This document shows, in pieces, positions 52,301-64,000 of a stretch of DNA of 64,000 nucleotides; the first letter of the stretch is position 1; every line of letters starts with the position of its first letter. The DNA comes from Campylorhamphus procurvoides. Taxonomy: Eukaryota; Chordata; Aves; Passeriformes; Dendrocolaptidae. The stretch covers positions 36,347 through 100,346 of the forward strand of contig WBMV01006668.1 in the NCBI GenBank assembly GCA_013396655.1. Reading direction: 5' to 3'. The position numbers and the translations under genes are program-made. The notes below the pieces were generated by a model. It did no database searches. It was given only the letters and a program-made list of their open reading frames with translations, and was not told the origin of the DNA.

Positions 52301-55300
52301 ACATGCCATAGTGTCAGCCAGAAGCACAGACAAAACACGAGTGCGAAGGAGAATGAGTCTTTTGGGTGTTAAGGCTGTGCTTAGGGTCAGTTAGAGAAGG
52401 CAGGATTCTGGGGCAAGGGACTGTGCAAGGAGAGTGAAGGAGGGTCCACATCTTGTGGCTGTGAACTGAGAATAAACTCACCAGAAGGAAGAACCACAGG
52501 TGGTGTAACAGGTGCAGCTGGAAAAAGAGAAGATGTTCTGAAAAATCTTAATTTGAGCTTTCAGACTCTCCTGCCACAGTTCTGCTGATGGCTCACCACT
52601 GCTGACCAGTAGCCATCCCACATCTGGTTCATAGACAATGCTAATCACAATGTTGTCATCATCTGACTTGTCAGAGTAACTGCAGGCTTTCCCTGCAGAT
52701 GTGCTGGGTGTCCTAGAGCTGACAGGATGCTGCAGAACAAAGATGGGTCCCAATGGCACATCCCTTTTGAAGAATTTCTTCTTGATCACTCAATAATAAG
52801 CATTTCAAAGTCCAGATTTGCTGCAAAGGCTTCACATTTAGGCTTCAGTTTTAGATGTAGGTTAGTCACCACCAGTTTGGTCTAGACACTAGGTCTTACC
52901 TACAGACTGTCAGGCCTCATTCACTGAACACAATTGCTTTCACCTCCCATCCCACTCAGGAAGATCACACATCTTGTGTATGGAATATTGTGCTTCCAGC
53001 TTTATCTTCCAGTGTTGTCCCATGCCAGCTTGACCCACAATAAATACTCCAGCCAGCTGATGACCAGAGTCAGGGCAGAGGACAGACTGGAACTGATGTC
53101 CTGGAGAACCAGACACCACTCTCAGATGAGCTCTCCTAGACGCACAGCACACATTTCAGAAACACCCATGCAGACTGCCTCTCTTTGAACCATATCATCG
53201 ACCAGATGTGTTCTCCCTCTCCCTGCCTTGCCTGGTCTTCCCTGCCTCAGAGGGATGTGTTTGAGAGACTGCCTCAGCAGAGAGAGACACCATCCCCAAT
53301 GCCAGTGGTGCCAGATTTGAAACCAGACTCATATGGAAGAAGTGGAGAAGCTCCTTCTTGAGCCTCTCCTTTCCTCCACTGCCCATTGTTTCAAATGCCT
53401 GCATTTCCATCAGTTCTGAGTCCTTCCCCTGAGGCTATCCCCATGCTCTAAGGAATCACACTGGATGCAGTGCTCATTTTCTAAGTCCTCCATCTACCCT
53501 GGCTTTTGCAGACGTTTTGCTGCCCCCCAGTGACACAGCCGCAGGCACAGCAGGGAAGACAGTACTAAAAGAACAGTGTTTCCACTTTTCCATCCCAGCA
53601 CTGCTCAGAGTTTGCTTTGCTATTGTTTTTGAGGGGCCTTTTTGCCACTTCTGTCTCCTGAGCACTCAAACACATCTGCTACCTGCCAGCAGACACACAT
53701 GCCACCTTGTGTTCCAGTGTTGCTCAGTTTGAACCTGTCCAATTCCTCACCCTAATCACTTAGTCTTTTTGTTCCTGCCTCCTTCTCTGGAAGCCAAGGC
53801 CATATGAGCTTGGAATTTCATGGCTTCCTGCAGTGCAAACATCTTCAGACAGCCCTGGTACACCAGGTTGGATTGGCATTTCCTTGAAGAACAGATCATT
53901 AAGTCACCCTAAATTCATCTCCCTGGATGGAGCACAGAACAGATTCCCAGACAGTAGAGGAACACTGCCAGATGTCAAAAGTGGGGAGAGGAGTTTCTGG
54001 CCGTAATGAGTAATTTCTGGGTCTGCGTAGGCAGGAGTACCAATGAAAAGGGAAAAAGAAGCATAAAGATGCCAAGAGATAGGAGCTTACCGGGGCTGCT
54101 GAGAAGAAAGGTGGGGGTAACATCACCTGGAAAAGAGAGAATGCCCTTAAGAAAGCTTGTCTTTACTTTACATAGCCAGCCATAGCTAGCTTGAATTACT
54201 TTGGCTGCCATCACACACTCATGAGACAGTGGGATCCAATCCAGTAAATACATGAACAAACACAATGCCCCCATTGCACCAGGATCTATTCCCTTTTACA
54301 GTGACTAGCCTGGGACTGGATTTTTAGTGCACATTTTGCATCAACTCTTACTGAATTCTGGATGAGTGTTCTGACTTCTCAGATACGGCCATGGTAGGCA
54401 TCTTGGTGGGAAAGAAAGATGTCTGAAATGAAGGTACTGGTGGCTCCTGCAGCAGTAGGACAGATAGCGGAGGCACCCATAGCAGGGAAGAAAGGAAGCA
54501 TCTCCAAAACTTAGTCTTGACTGCAGAAAGTCATCAGCAGATGAATTTCTTTGAAAGGCAACTGATGGCAAAGCTTGGGCAGTGATTGAGGGATAAAAAT
54601 TGAAGGAAAAGGAAACTTGGAGGACATGTTTTGGACTGGCTTCTGAATAGTTTTCTGGGAAACCCCAGCTATTACATGACAGGATCATAGCTGGGAGATG
54701 TCTGAAGACTTAGCCAGAGGCTTCAGTTTGAAGAAAAAGCAGGCCCATGTGATTCTTCTGGGTGCTGAAGCATGATGCAAACATACACTCATTTTATGTT
54801 ACCATGTCACCAAAATGGATGAAGGTCCAGAGTGATACAGCAATTCAGCCCCAACAACAAAGCCAGTATGAAGACTACTCAATATCCTTTGCCAGTGACC
54901 TCACTGCTAAAGCACCATGCCACCTGTGCACTTCAGCTAAGCGTTCAGGACGCCCCACACTAGCAAACTACTTGTAAAGAGCACACACCGTTTAGCAGGT
55001 TGTCTTGGAGAGCTTGTTCAACCTTCCCTGAAAAGTAAGCTCACAATGTCAGAGGCAAAGAAACAAGTATTTGCTAATAAACAGGCTGTAACTCCCCAGA
55101 ACAAGTGGGTCACATGAGCAATCTTCCGAACATAACATGCCCATAGTACTTACCGGTTGCGCTTTCAGGTTCTTGCCCATTGACCACCCATGGAAACCAG
55201 TCTGCTAGAAAAAAAGAGAGGGGAGTGAAGAAAAACAGAGAATTCTACAGTCTGCAGGCTTTGTGACATTTTTATGAGACATTTATCTATCCAGGAGATG

Positions 55301-58034
55301 CCACTGCCCTCTGCTGAAGAGAGAAATGATCTCTGCTCTGCCTCAGCCTCCACTGCTGGCTGGGTTTGTTGTTTAAAGACTCATGGACATAGCAGGTTCT
55401 GATACTATCCCTGTTGCTTCTGCCAGGGTCAATGGGTAAGCACAGGGACAAATTAGTAAATACCTCCAGATCTGCTCTTAGACTTCGCATTTCTGAAGCC
55501 CCATTTGATGCATTTTGAAGAAAAAATATGTGTGGCCTCCCTGCTCTGGAGGATGGTCAAAATCCCTATCTTCATTTTACAAAAGAGGAAACTGAGTAAT
55601 GGAAATTATTTGCTTGGGGTCATGGAATGAGTCATTGGTACAGTATGAAACAGACTTCAGGTTTTGTATCTCCTTAGGCAAATAATCATCTGGTCCATCA
55701 TCCTGCTTGGATTTGGAGGACAGAGCTGATGATCTTTCCCTTCTTGGCCCCTGTGTGCACTGGAGAGGAGGAACAACGAAGGCTTGGCTGTGCATGCTGT
55801 GTGGAAGAGAAGAAATTGAAACTGAGCTAGATTATTTGTTTGTCCAAATATTAAGGGCGAGAGAGCTGCTTCCTACAGCAGCCAGGAATAGGAAAGAATT
55901 TCCTGCCAGCCACAGAGGAGGGAAATGTCTGCATAACTGGGGTGGGATGAAGGAAGGAGTTGGCAGGAAAAAGCCACAGATCTGGGGCACTGCAGGGATG
56001 TGTGCATGACCAGCCCAAAAAACAGTACACCCCGTTACATCTTATGAACTCAGCCTTTAGCTTTCTGTTCTTAATGGAGGCACTGTGTCGGTAAAAACTA
56101 TAAGCTCTGGAGCTTCTGTCTTAATTTTTCTACATTCCAATAACAGTTACTTGCAGACTGCAGACAGAGGGACTCTTGGGACCCCTACATAATCCTGCTT
56201 TGCAGCATTACAGGAGTTGTTGGACCCTGATATTCCCTTCCCCACCCAGCTGCCAGCAAGAACTCCGTCGCTGGCGATTAACCCACGGAGAGCCAGACAT
56301 GTGTAATAACTTAATTGCACAATTTAATGCAGCCCAAAACTTTCCCTGTTCTGGTTAATCTCTTAATTGTAAAAAGTAAAGAAGTAAAGGGTCTTGAATA
56401 CTTTCTCTCTAGTTTCTGACACAAAAGGAAGGACACCAATTCTGAAACCATTGCAGAAGCCAACAGTGCCAGATTTGAAGAGACATGCAGAAAGGCAGGG
56501 AGGTTCCCACTTCTTTTCTAACATTGAAAAGTCAGCTTTTACTAGTTTGGGTTTTTTTTTCCTCCCTAGGAGATAATTAGAAAACTGGACTAATTCTAAA
56601 ACAACAGGATATAAATTGGAGTGAAATCTCTGTATACGAGGAGAGGAGACAAACAGGTGACTTTCTTATCCTATTTTCAATCACTCCAATTTCTATTTGC
56701 TATGGTACCCAATACATATATTTTATAAACAACTGACTTAATTCTCCAAGTTGCAGTAAACTCATCCTTGAGGTCTAAAACTGCAACCCTAACTTGTTGA
56801 ATCTGTAGCTTAACCCAAACCAAAAGCAAGAGTGAGAGACCAGCTGGGGGGTCCTGTTATTTTTCAAGATAAAACAAACAAACAAACCCAAACAGAATTA
56901 TTGAAACAAAATACACAAAAGTAAGAAATATTCCTTTCAGGTCTCCATCATGCATTGTAAAAAACACAGCCTTTTTTTTCTTTTCTTTTTCCCTTTAACT
57001 TTGTAGGCTACCTACAAGCTCATCTCTGAGGATGCCTCATCTCCCTCCTTCACAGGCATAAATATGACATCATCTACTGTGCACTTTTACAGGAAAAAGT
57101 GCTATTTGGAGCACAATCAGGATTCAGGATGAGGGGTGGACCAAGAAGGTATTGCAATAACCTGATTTGAATGTGATAGGTAGTCAGGTAGTCATCTCTC
57201 TCCCACGTAGTATTTCCTGGGTGAAGTTTTATCTGTTTACTGAAATTAATCTTTCACTGTCTGTCCTGAGTCTTCAGACTGTAGCATCTGATGCTGTCCT
57301 CTTGGTTTGGGATTTTTGTGCTTTTCTTGTTTTAAACAAATTTGATCCCATCTGAATTTTTGCCAAAGCAGCTGCTACCAAGCAAACAAAACCATGAAGC
57401 AACAAAACAGAGTAACACCAACCACCACCACCAAAAGCAGAAAGTGGTCTGAACTACAGAGGTTAGGTTTCTCAAAACAGCTGTACAAAAACTACAAAAC
57501 CTCCCAGCAGCTGAGTGTCCTGGAATGGGGTCATTCCAGCAGGAACCACGACTGACAACAAATGTGTCACAACTATGACAGAACAAATTTTGTGGAGCAC
57601 TGGGAAATGTCCTGCAGATGATGCATACACAGGTGTGCAGCAGTAAACACAAAGCACACCTAACCTTCTTTCTCAAACACTGACCTGGCTGTTTTGTTTA
57701 CTTAAACACCCCTGCACTGGAGGCTGTGGATCTTTTCCTCTCGTGACTCCCATTACTTACTAAAGAGTGTCACAGATGGTAACCTGTTTCCAGTTTCTAA
57801 TTTTTTCCTTACAGCCCTATATCCACCTCGCCTTTCCTGTTCAGTCCTTGCACCTTCACTACCCATCGACATGTCTGTCTGTCTCCTTAGGTCATTGCAC
57901 ATTATTAGTCTGTGTAGGAAATTCTGTGGGGCCCGGGTGGGGAAGAAATCCTCCCCCTGGCATAAGGACTCACCAGATGGGGACAAGGAGAGTGCTAAGA
58001 GACACAACAGTATACAGGTTCCAGAGGTCTTCAT
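49211..58034 (-). CDS. MFAP5: Microfibril-associated protein 5 (MAGP-2), eight coding exons
   Basis: Join 57974-58034, 55154-55204, 54091-54126, 52482-52517, 51656-51691, 50861-50948, 49939-50012, 49211-49332 (minus). 504 nt, 167 aa (human about 173), every internal junction phase 1 or matched. It is a secreted extracellular-matrix glycoprotein that binds fibrillin microfibrils and can act on Notch and integrin signalling. Signal peptide MKTSGTCILLCLLALSLSPS; then ADWFPWVVNGQEPESAT, a Ser/Thr/Pro-rich linker, and the cysteine-rich matrix-binding domain (FPCTRLYSVHKPVKQC, RRMYIINKEVCSRIVCKENE, EICRQLAGLPPRRLRRS) with eight cysteines (75, 82, 95, 100, 115, 120, 131, 153). The human RGD is absent: TGDVT stands there. 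RRLRRS is a furin-like site. Identity is very sure; a missed small linker exon is possible. Confidence 0.95.
49939..50012 (-). CDS. MFAP5: MFAP5 exon, RRMYIINKEVCSR
   Basis: Acceptor GTCCCTCAG, donor CAAG|GTGAGTGA. 74 bp. It encodes VRRMYIINKEVCSRIVCKE to MQ, part of the cysteine-rich matrix-binding domain. Confidence 0.95.
50173..50630 (-). mobile_element. CR1 LINE in an MFAP5 intron
   Basis: The plus strand starts AGAATCACAGAAAGGTTTGG, then GGATGGGACCTTAAAGATCA, GGGACACCTTCCACTGGATG, GGCCTTGAACATTTCCAGGC, AAAGAATGTCTCCCTAACAT and CTCTCAGCCTGTCTTCGTAG. This is a well-preserved reverse-oriented CR1 3' region, younger than the one at 11.8 kb. It lies wholly inside the intron at 50013-50860. 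Confidence 0.95.
50861..50948 (-). CDS. MFAP5: MFAP5 exon, FPCTRLYSVHKPVKQC
   Basis: Acceptor GTGTTCCCAG, donor ACAAG|GTAAGAA. 88 bp. It encodes CREEKFPCTRLYSVHKPV, then KQCISYLCVT, the start of the conserved domain. Confidence 0.95.
51656..51691 (-). CDS. MFAP5: MFAP5 36-bp linker exon 3
   Basis: Acceptor TGTCTTCCAG, donor CAG|GTATGT. It encodes AQSDSETATASS across its phase-1 borders, in frame with both neighbours. Confidence 0.8.
52482..52517 (-). CDS. MFAP5: MFAP5 36-bp linker exon 2
   Basis: Acceptor TCTTTTTCCAG, donor TCTG|GTGAGTTT. It encodes AAPVTPPVVLPS, Pro/Val-rich, phase 1 on both sides. Confidence 0.8.
54091..54126 (-). CDS. MFAP5: MFAP5 36-bp linker exon 1
   Basis: Acceptor CTCTTTTCCAG, donor CCCG|GTAAGCTC. 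It encodes GDVTPTFLLSSP. GDVT aligns with the RGDDVT region of human MFAP5 without the Arg. Confidence 0.85.
55154..55204 (-). CDS. MFAP5: MFAP5 exon 2 coding
   Basis: Acceptor TTTTTTTCTAG, donor ACCG|GTAAGT. 51 bp. It encodes ADWFPWVVNGQEPESAT, corresponding to the SDWIPLGVNSQ stretch after the human signal peptide. Confidence 0.9.
55560..55645 (-). mobile_element. Ancient MIR-type SINE fragment
   Basis: The plus strand TTCATTTTACAAAAGAGGAA continues ACTGAGTAATGG, then TTGCTTGGGGTCATGGAATG. This is the reverse complement of the MIR tail and core (ATTTTACAGATGAGGAAACTGAG..TTGCCCAAGGTCA, partly quoted). It is an old amniote element inside an MFAP5 intron. Confidence 0.65.
57974..58034 (-). 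CDS. MFAP5: MFAP5 signal-peptide exon
   Basis: ATG at 58034, two bases after acceptor CTCCACTCCACAG; donor TCTG|GTGAGTCC. It encodes MKTSGTCILLCLLALSLSPS, a clear signal peptide with cleavage expected near the exon end. Confidence 0.93.
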
Positions 58035-58410
58035 CCCTGTGGAGTGGAGGAGAGAGCAGTCACAGGACAGCCAAGGCAGGAACTGAAATACCCTCCCCTA
58101 TATCACCGAAACTTTGCTTTCTGCCCCATTTTCTTCACAAGACCATTTGGTCTTCCCAGCCTCCTTCCTGTCTCTCTCCTCATCAGGTGTTTCTGAAATA
58201 TTCTGGACAGAACTTATCACCTGCTTTCTTCCTCTTTTCCATCTCCTTTCTCCAGTCTTCATTTCTTTTCTCATCCAGGTGGCTAAGCTCCGCTCCACAC
58301 ACCCCCCAGCATGCAAAGAAGTTTCCCCCATGTTGTCTCCCTCCATTCTCTTCTACTTTTAAGTTATTTTGAGGAGCACTGAAAGAATAGACAGGGTCCC
58401 CATCACTTAC

Positions 58411-58490
58411 TGCAGCCCTCAGCTTCCACTCCTCTCAGCAGCAAACGCTCTGTCTTTCCCCTTCGGCGTTCCCCCCACTTTGGCTATTGG
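58411..58490 (-). promoter_or_regulatory. Likely MFAP5 5' untranslated exon and proximal promoter
   Basis: On the minus strand GGGCTGCA is followed by a strong donor GTAAGTG at 58404-58410, placing a non-coding exon upstream of the signal-peptide exon. A CCAAT motif (ATTGG on the plus strand, about 58486-58490) stands roughly 75 bp further upstream, and no TATA box is obvious. The transcription start is not fixed. Confidence 0.45.
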
Positions 58491-58619
58491 GTAATTCACA
58501 TGCAGCCACACCCAGAACACGTTCTCCTTTTGGTTGTCTTCAAAATACAATTTCTGGGAAAAAAAGAAAAAAGCCAGCGAGATGGAGGGACACGGTGTCA
58601 TCATGCATCTGGAATGAGG

Positions 58620-59085
58620 GGGGGAGCGAGAGGCAGCTGCCCACACCCTCATTCCAGAGTTTATTGTCCTCCGAAGGGGTTCCTCCCATTCCCCCAGGAT
58701 GGCCCAGCACAAGGGATGGATTCTTGTTGCACACTGGTGTCCCGTTTCGTCCTGCCCTCCTACACAGTCCCGCTTCTCCTTCACGCCTCTATCTCTAGCC
58801 ACGATTCCCCACGGAGATGCTGCCTCTCCCCGCCCCACTCTTTCCCTGCCCGAGGTGTCCCTGCCCGCCTCTCGCAGGCACCGCGCCGGGGTGGGCAGAG
58901 GGGCGGCATGGCAGGAGGGCAATCCACGGGCAGCGACAGCGCTGACACCATCCCGCTGTCCCCCGAGGGCGGGGATGGATGCTCCCGGCGGGATGCAGGG
59001 AGGAGGCTCCCCCTGAGCTGGGGTCGTGGAGTGGAGGGGACACGGGGAACAGGTACGGGGCAGGGGGCTCGTTCTGCAGCAGGGA
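58620..59085. promoter_or_regulatory. CpG-rich stretch upstream of MFAP5
   Basis: Dense CpG and GC (GCACCGCGCCGGGGTGGG, GGGCGGGGATGGATGCTCCC and similar). Long frames are open on both strands, as expected from stop-codon scarcity in GC-rich DNA rather than coding. It may serve MFAP5 or a divergent neighbour beyond the window. Confidence 0.45.
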
Positions 59086-59099
59086 ATAGGGAAAAAATA

Positions 59100-62000
59100 G
59101 AAAAAAAATCCAAACTCAACCAACTTATAAAACACGTTAAAAAGTAGGAAGTGAGGGAGACAAACTGAGATGGGAAGAATGAGACCCGACCTTCACTGCC
59201 ATCCTCCTGACGCCGCTGTGCCTCCAAGCACGCTGTATTTTATGAGTGAGGGAGGGGCAAGCCCCTGAGCCCGACTGAAATAGCCATTCTCCCCTATCCC
59301 TTCCTCCAGCAGCCCCTGGATCCCCAGGCTCCTGTTGCTTTCACTGACTTCTTTTCCCTTTGCTGTTTCTGTAACTACTTCCCTGGGTCTGAGGAGGCAC
59401 TGGATGAGTTTCCAGGTACACTCTCAGTCCAGAAGCCAAGGAGAAATCTCGGAAATTAACCCACTCCATCCCTCATATAGCAATGAAAGACAGAAACATT
59501 GTAGGGCGAAAGCTGTGTCCCCTAAGGCTCATCCTTAGCTTGGTAACCCTCATTTGTTCTCAACTAATTGCAGGCTGGAAATAAAATCCTATAATGCTTT
59601 ATACACAGTTACTAAAGGGAATCCTCACTATGTCCTTGCTGCCAAAGGAGGCTCAGAAGACTGTTGCCCAGATGTGACAGAACTGAAGCCACCACTTACC
59701 TGATGGTGGCTGACCATCTGGCACAGCAGTGCTCCAGAGGAAAATGACTGCTCCTTCTTATTTTGGGTCCTCCCAAATCTCCTGGAGGATGCACCATTGA
59801 TGGACCCTACCAGAGGAGGGGTAGAGGGGATGGGGAAAGCCAGGCATTTCCCTGGTTCCAGGGCAGCCTTATGGACACAGACACCATCACTGTTTCACTG
59901 GAGTGAGACAACAACATTCCTGCTTTCAGGGACAGATTAAAACTGAGTGCACTGGAAATGCTAGAGAGGTAATTAAACAACCAAAAGAATGTTATGGAAA
60001 TTATAATCACACCCCAGGCTGAGGAATCCTCTGAGATCCTTGGCTTTTTCTGGAAGTCCACATTCATAGCATGTTTGGGCTACAATTTTCCATACACTTT
60101 GGTTTGGTTTTTGTTTTTCTCTATGCCTCTCTGTTGTCATTCAAGCCTCTGTTACTGCTTAACTGGATAACTAAAGCATCCTGAAACCTTTGTGAGCTTT
60201 GAACACATTTATTAGGAAATTTTCATTGATGCCAAATGCTTTGGTCCACCAATATGTTGATGTACCACCATCTCCCACAGAGCACAGGCTTCACAGCCAG
60301 TCCTAAGCAAAGCTTCTGCTGACTGTTTTTGAGCTTCAAATCCTTCTTTCAAACTGGAAGACTATGTCCTCCCCCAGCTGCTCGGTGTGGGCAGTCCTCT
60401 GGTGGTAGCAACACCCCTCCATTGAAGAGCTTGGCGCGGATGACCGCGATGCTCCTGGTGACGGAATCGCTGGCTGAGAAGCAATTCAGTGTTTTACAGG
60501 CCAGACATGCCGCAGAGAGATAGCTGGAGGTATCCTGCTGCTCTTGCTCGCGGTGGACACCGGAGGGAGCCACAGCACAATGGCATGAGAACGCCCCTTC
60601 TTCCTCTTGCAGTCCACACACATTCTTCAAGAGATGTGGCTCTGCGTCTGCGGGCCTCCATCTGGTATGAAGGATCGCCTCTTAGCTCTACTGATTGTCT
60701 GCTGGATCCACAACTGTTTAACCGGTTTGCCTTTTGAGACAAAAAAGAATCTAAGAATCTCTGGTTTTCCCCCTCATCCTTGCCCCATGACATTGACAAA
60801 GATAGTTGGGCAGCCCTCACAGCTGGGAGATATGAATAATTAACATCCTTCTGCACCTTCTCTTCTCATTCAGTCACATTGCTGTCTTGTGATTTGTAGG
60901 CTGCTGTCCTCCATCACAAGGTATCCTGGGGACAGCTGATGACTCAAGGTGAAGCACTCTTCCCTCTAAAAATTCAGGTATCAATGTCACAGCATAATGT
61001 GAGGAACTGTGCCGCAGTAAATGGTGTGCATGACTCATAAAGGAAACACTTCCATACACATATTCCCTTAAGTGCTGACCCCAGTGCCTGTAGGTGTTTG
61101 CCTAAGATCAGAAGCAATGACAGTGATTCAGCAAGAAGTTATCTTCCTTCCCAGTTGGTACTGATCCCATTATGTTACCAGGAATGCTATACTGTTGGTA
61201 GCATGGATAAGACACAAAACCAGCCTTCCTGGAAATTAAAATTTCCTGATGCATTTCACCCCAGACAGTAGACAGGTAAGTGATCCTGGGGCATACTATT
61301 TTTAAAGGTCTTGGAGAGGCATTTAAATGCTTGCCGATTTCTTTCACTTTCCCTCTGTGTCTCCTTGGCCTTCACATATCCTCATGGTAACTGGGCATTA
61401 AGTTGCATCTGAGTGATAAGAAATTAATGAGCTGCTGTAAGATATGTGAATGTATCATGTCAATAATGCAGCACTACTAGTCATGTGAATTGGGTCTGAA
61501 ATTAATTTTCTTGGGACGCACACTGCTGATGGGCTCCACTAAAACCTGAGGTCTCCCACCATCCTGCAGTAGTTCTACTGGTTTTGCTGATTGTCAGAGG
61601 GAAGGGATGTGAGTTCAAGGCCTGATCCATCTATTCCAAAATTTCAGAGGTTCACCTCTGACTTTGTATCCAAACCATTGTAGAAGTGCAAACACTGCAA
61701 AATACAGCAGCCTTGACACAATTTGTCTCTTTTTGACTTATAAGTCATGCTTCCTGATGTCCTGTTTACAAAAATAAGGAATTCTTCACCCCTCTCTTTC
61801 CAAATCAACAAGGCAGTGCTTAGAGGGCAGGCAGTCTCACAGTCACAAAATACACTAAGGTAGTCCATGAAACTCTTATTAAGCTCAGATCCTTCAAATA
61901 AGTTCAGCATTGTGAAGAACTGAACACAAGAAGAGGAAATCAGGGAGCTTTTTGCTGTTTGGTTGCTGACTTGGCCATGTGCTTCAGGCTTCTCATGCTC

Positions 62001-64000
62001 AAGGTGGTTACAGTGGGTTGTCAGGATCTTCCTTCTTCACTTGCTGTGCTTTGGGGTTTCCTTCTCTTCTCTTTCTGTAGTTCTTACTGTCACAAACATT
62101 GTTGCTTTCTGATCCATTGCACTGTTTCAGGGCTGGTTCTTTCCGGCTGTTTCACCTGTTCCTCCATGCTCCCCTTTCTTCAAGCAGCTGAGCTTAAATA
62201 TGGCTACTCTTTGGGAACTTTTTCCAAAATTGCTCTCTCAGGGGGACAGGTAACACTCTAAGCTTAACAAATATATAAATCCCTCGAGTAAGTCCAGTTA
62301 TGTGTGTATCCATACAGACTCTGGAGCACATAGAAACATCATATTCAATTCAACTGATGCAAGTTTTCCATACAGATGAGGTTGCAACCACAAGTAAAGT
62401 GCCCATAAAGACATGATGGATTCTCTCTCCCCTTCTCCCATCTTTTCTGGACATCACAAACCCTGGAGCAAAGACAGCAGGATTAATCCTCTTGTTGCAG
62501 CACAGCAATTGAACACTGGAGCAGTAACCAGAGCTGTCTAAAGAAGCCACTGCTGGGAACCAGAGTGGTGTCTTACACGGAGATTTCACCAGAGTTGGTC
62601 CAGCAGAGGTGAAGTCACAGCTGAACTTTCCAAACAATACCGTATCTGTCTCACTTGAGCTCCAGCCTTTTGTACAATTATTATTGTCTTTTAGTAGTCC
62701 TCCAAGGCGGAACAGATTTTAGTGGTTTTGTCTACCCTTACATTCTAAAACCAGGAGTGGTGCCCCTCTAGCCCCCCTCCCAAGAAAATCAGTTTCAAAA
62801 ATCCAAAAATCACATTGTGAAGGGGCTACTCCAATGTTTAGTTGCAGTGCTGATGTGTATATACCACCCTGAGATCCTCACACAGCTCCACAAGTGCAGT
62901 AGTGGGGCTGAGGAAAGTGCTGGATTTTATAAGATGTGATGAAATTGGGGCAGCTCACAGTGCCTGAATTGGACACACCCTTTCACTTAGAAGAGGCATC
63001 AGAGTGAAGGAACTATACAGGTGTGTGTGCTGAGAGAGAATGTTTCATGTGCACATAGAGAGACTGGGAGCAGAAATACCAATTATATTGGTATATGATA
63101 AGAGTTTATATTTGGGGGGAAATAAGGAAGCACCATTTTCAGGTTTTTATTTCTTCATTTCCTATACCTTCAATAGGACTGTAGAGTCTGATTTAACTTC
63201 TATCATCATTTATGTTTTATTCTACAGTTGATATTAAAGGAATCTGAACAAAGATCTTGGGCATTACAGAAACTGCATTGATATAAATCATTGTTTCTCC
63301 TGTAGGTACTGCTGACTTCAACCAGATCACTTGAATTTTTTTCTGATCTTCCCCATAGTCACTATTCTAACTCAATGGCAGACTGAAACTAAGGCAAGTA
63401 ATTTTAATGAAAATCTCCTAATGTGATATGTATATGCATAAAGGGCCTGCACTGCTTTAGCTCACCTCAGTTTTAAAGAGATGAAAACAGCAACAAACGT
63501 AGACCATTGTGTACCCGCCTCACCAGCCCCTTCACAAGATGCTTGTAAAAGGGCGACATCATTGGTAGCTGAAAAACCCAATTGAATACTATTCTAATAA
63601 TTTCTCGCTTCTGTCCATCAATACAGCTGCCCTGATACGTATCTTTTTATGAAAAAAGACTTCAACTATTCACCCACTATGCTCTTGTTCTTAGAATAAA
63701 AAACACACTGGAATTTTATTTGCATGCAGCTGTAAAGAATATTTGCATTCAAATCAAAGCCCACTGTGCCTGCTTGTTAAAATATCTAAATGTTATTTCA
63801 TATCAGCCCAACCTCTTCAGCAAGGCTCCTCTGGCTACTTATTGTGTTCTCCTTGAGTTTTCTTGCCATGCTTGCCATCTCAGGTTTCTCTCCAATTTGA
63901 TTCTTGGGGTTTTTTTGTTTGCTTTTTTTTCCCCTCTGCTTTCTTTTTCCTGCATCTAATCTTTTTTCTTTCCCTATTTCTGCATTTATTTCTCTATTTC
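59100..64000. other. Right flank, no gene recognised
   Basis: In amniotes RIMKLB usually follows MFAP5, but I see none of its exons here. A CpG-richer patch at 60.37-60.74 kb keeps frames open on both strands without a known motif. The remainder is AT-rich, ending in a T-rich tract. Confidence 0.5.

Noticed and set aside
58419..59147. Frames of 238 and 215 codons on opposite strands over the same bases
   Set aside because: Both arise from stop scarcity in a CpG-rich stretch; Pro/Gly/Arg-rich nonsense with no recognised motif.
59697..59754. Minus-strand exon-like segment with donor CAG|GTAAGT
   Set aside because: The donor is strong but the acceptor side is purine-rich and it lies upstream of the likely MFAP5 promoter; at most an alternative untranslated exon.

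Overview
This is vertebrate nuclear DNA, most likely from a bird. Spliced exons with consensus GT/AG borders dominate the coding content. CR1 retrotransposon pieces with avian-type 3' ends are scattered through it, and there is an old MIR-type SINE remnant. The genes present are two APOBEC1-type cytidine deaminases, AICDA and MFAP5. An APOBEC1 pair beside AICDA argues against a galliform: chicken has been reported to lack APOBEC1, whereas zebra finch and lizards carry it. I cannot name the species.

Layout. 1-5.98 kb has no gene I can recognise, only a CR1 scrap and a perfect 12-bp hairpin. 5.98-6.48 kb is a CpG-rich island that holds a candidate first exon. 9.77-11.85 kb carries the catalytic and C-terminal exons of APOBEC1-like gene A (+ strand). 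Its last exon runs straight into a CR1 element. 12.7-20.1 kb is non-coding apart from small tandem repeats. 20.2-26.65 kb holds APOBEC1-like gene B (+ strand), with an interferon-response-like element just upstream of its proposed start. 30.1-36.44 kb is AICDA (- strand, five exons, 198 aa), convergent with gene B. 43.37-44.12 kb is a decayed linker-histone H1 copy. 49.2-58.04 kb is MFAP5 (- strand, eight coding exons, 167 aa), with a likely 5' untranslated exon and promoter near 58.4-58.5 kb and a CpG-rich stretch at 58.6-59.1 kb. 59.1-64 kb holds nothing I can name.

How the genes relate. AICDA encodes AID, the B-cell DNA deaminase behind antibody hypermutation, gene conversion and class switching. 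The two APOBEC1-type genes are its diverged relatives: they share the exon phases, and the penultimate exon of gene A is 116 bp, exactly the size of AICDA exon 4. AICDA looks strictly constrained, while A and B are strongly diverged from each other, which fits host-defence deaminases under changing selection. MFAP5 is an extracellular-matrix microfibril protein and is simply the conserved neighbour of AICDA in amniotes. All splice models here were built by eye from splice sites, reading phase and recognised protein motifs. Transcript data and alignments were not available.
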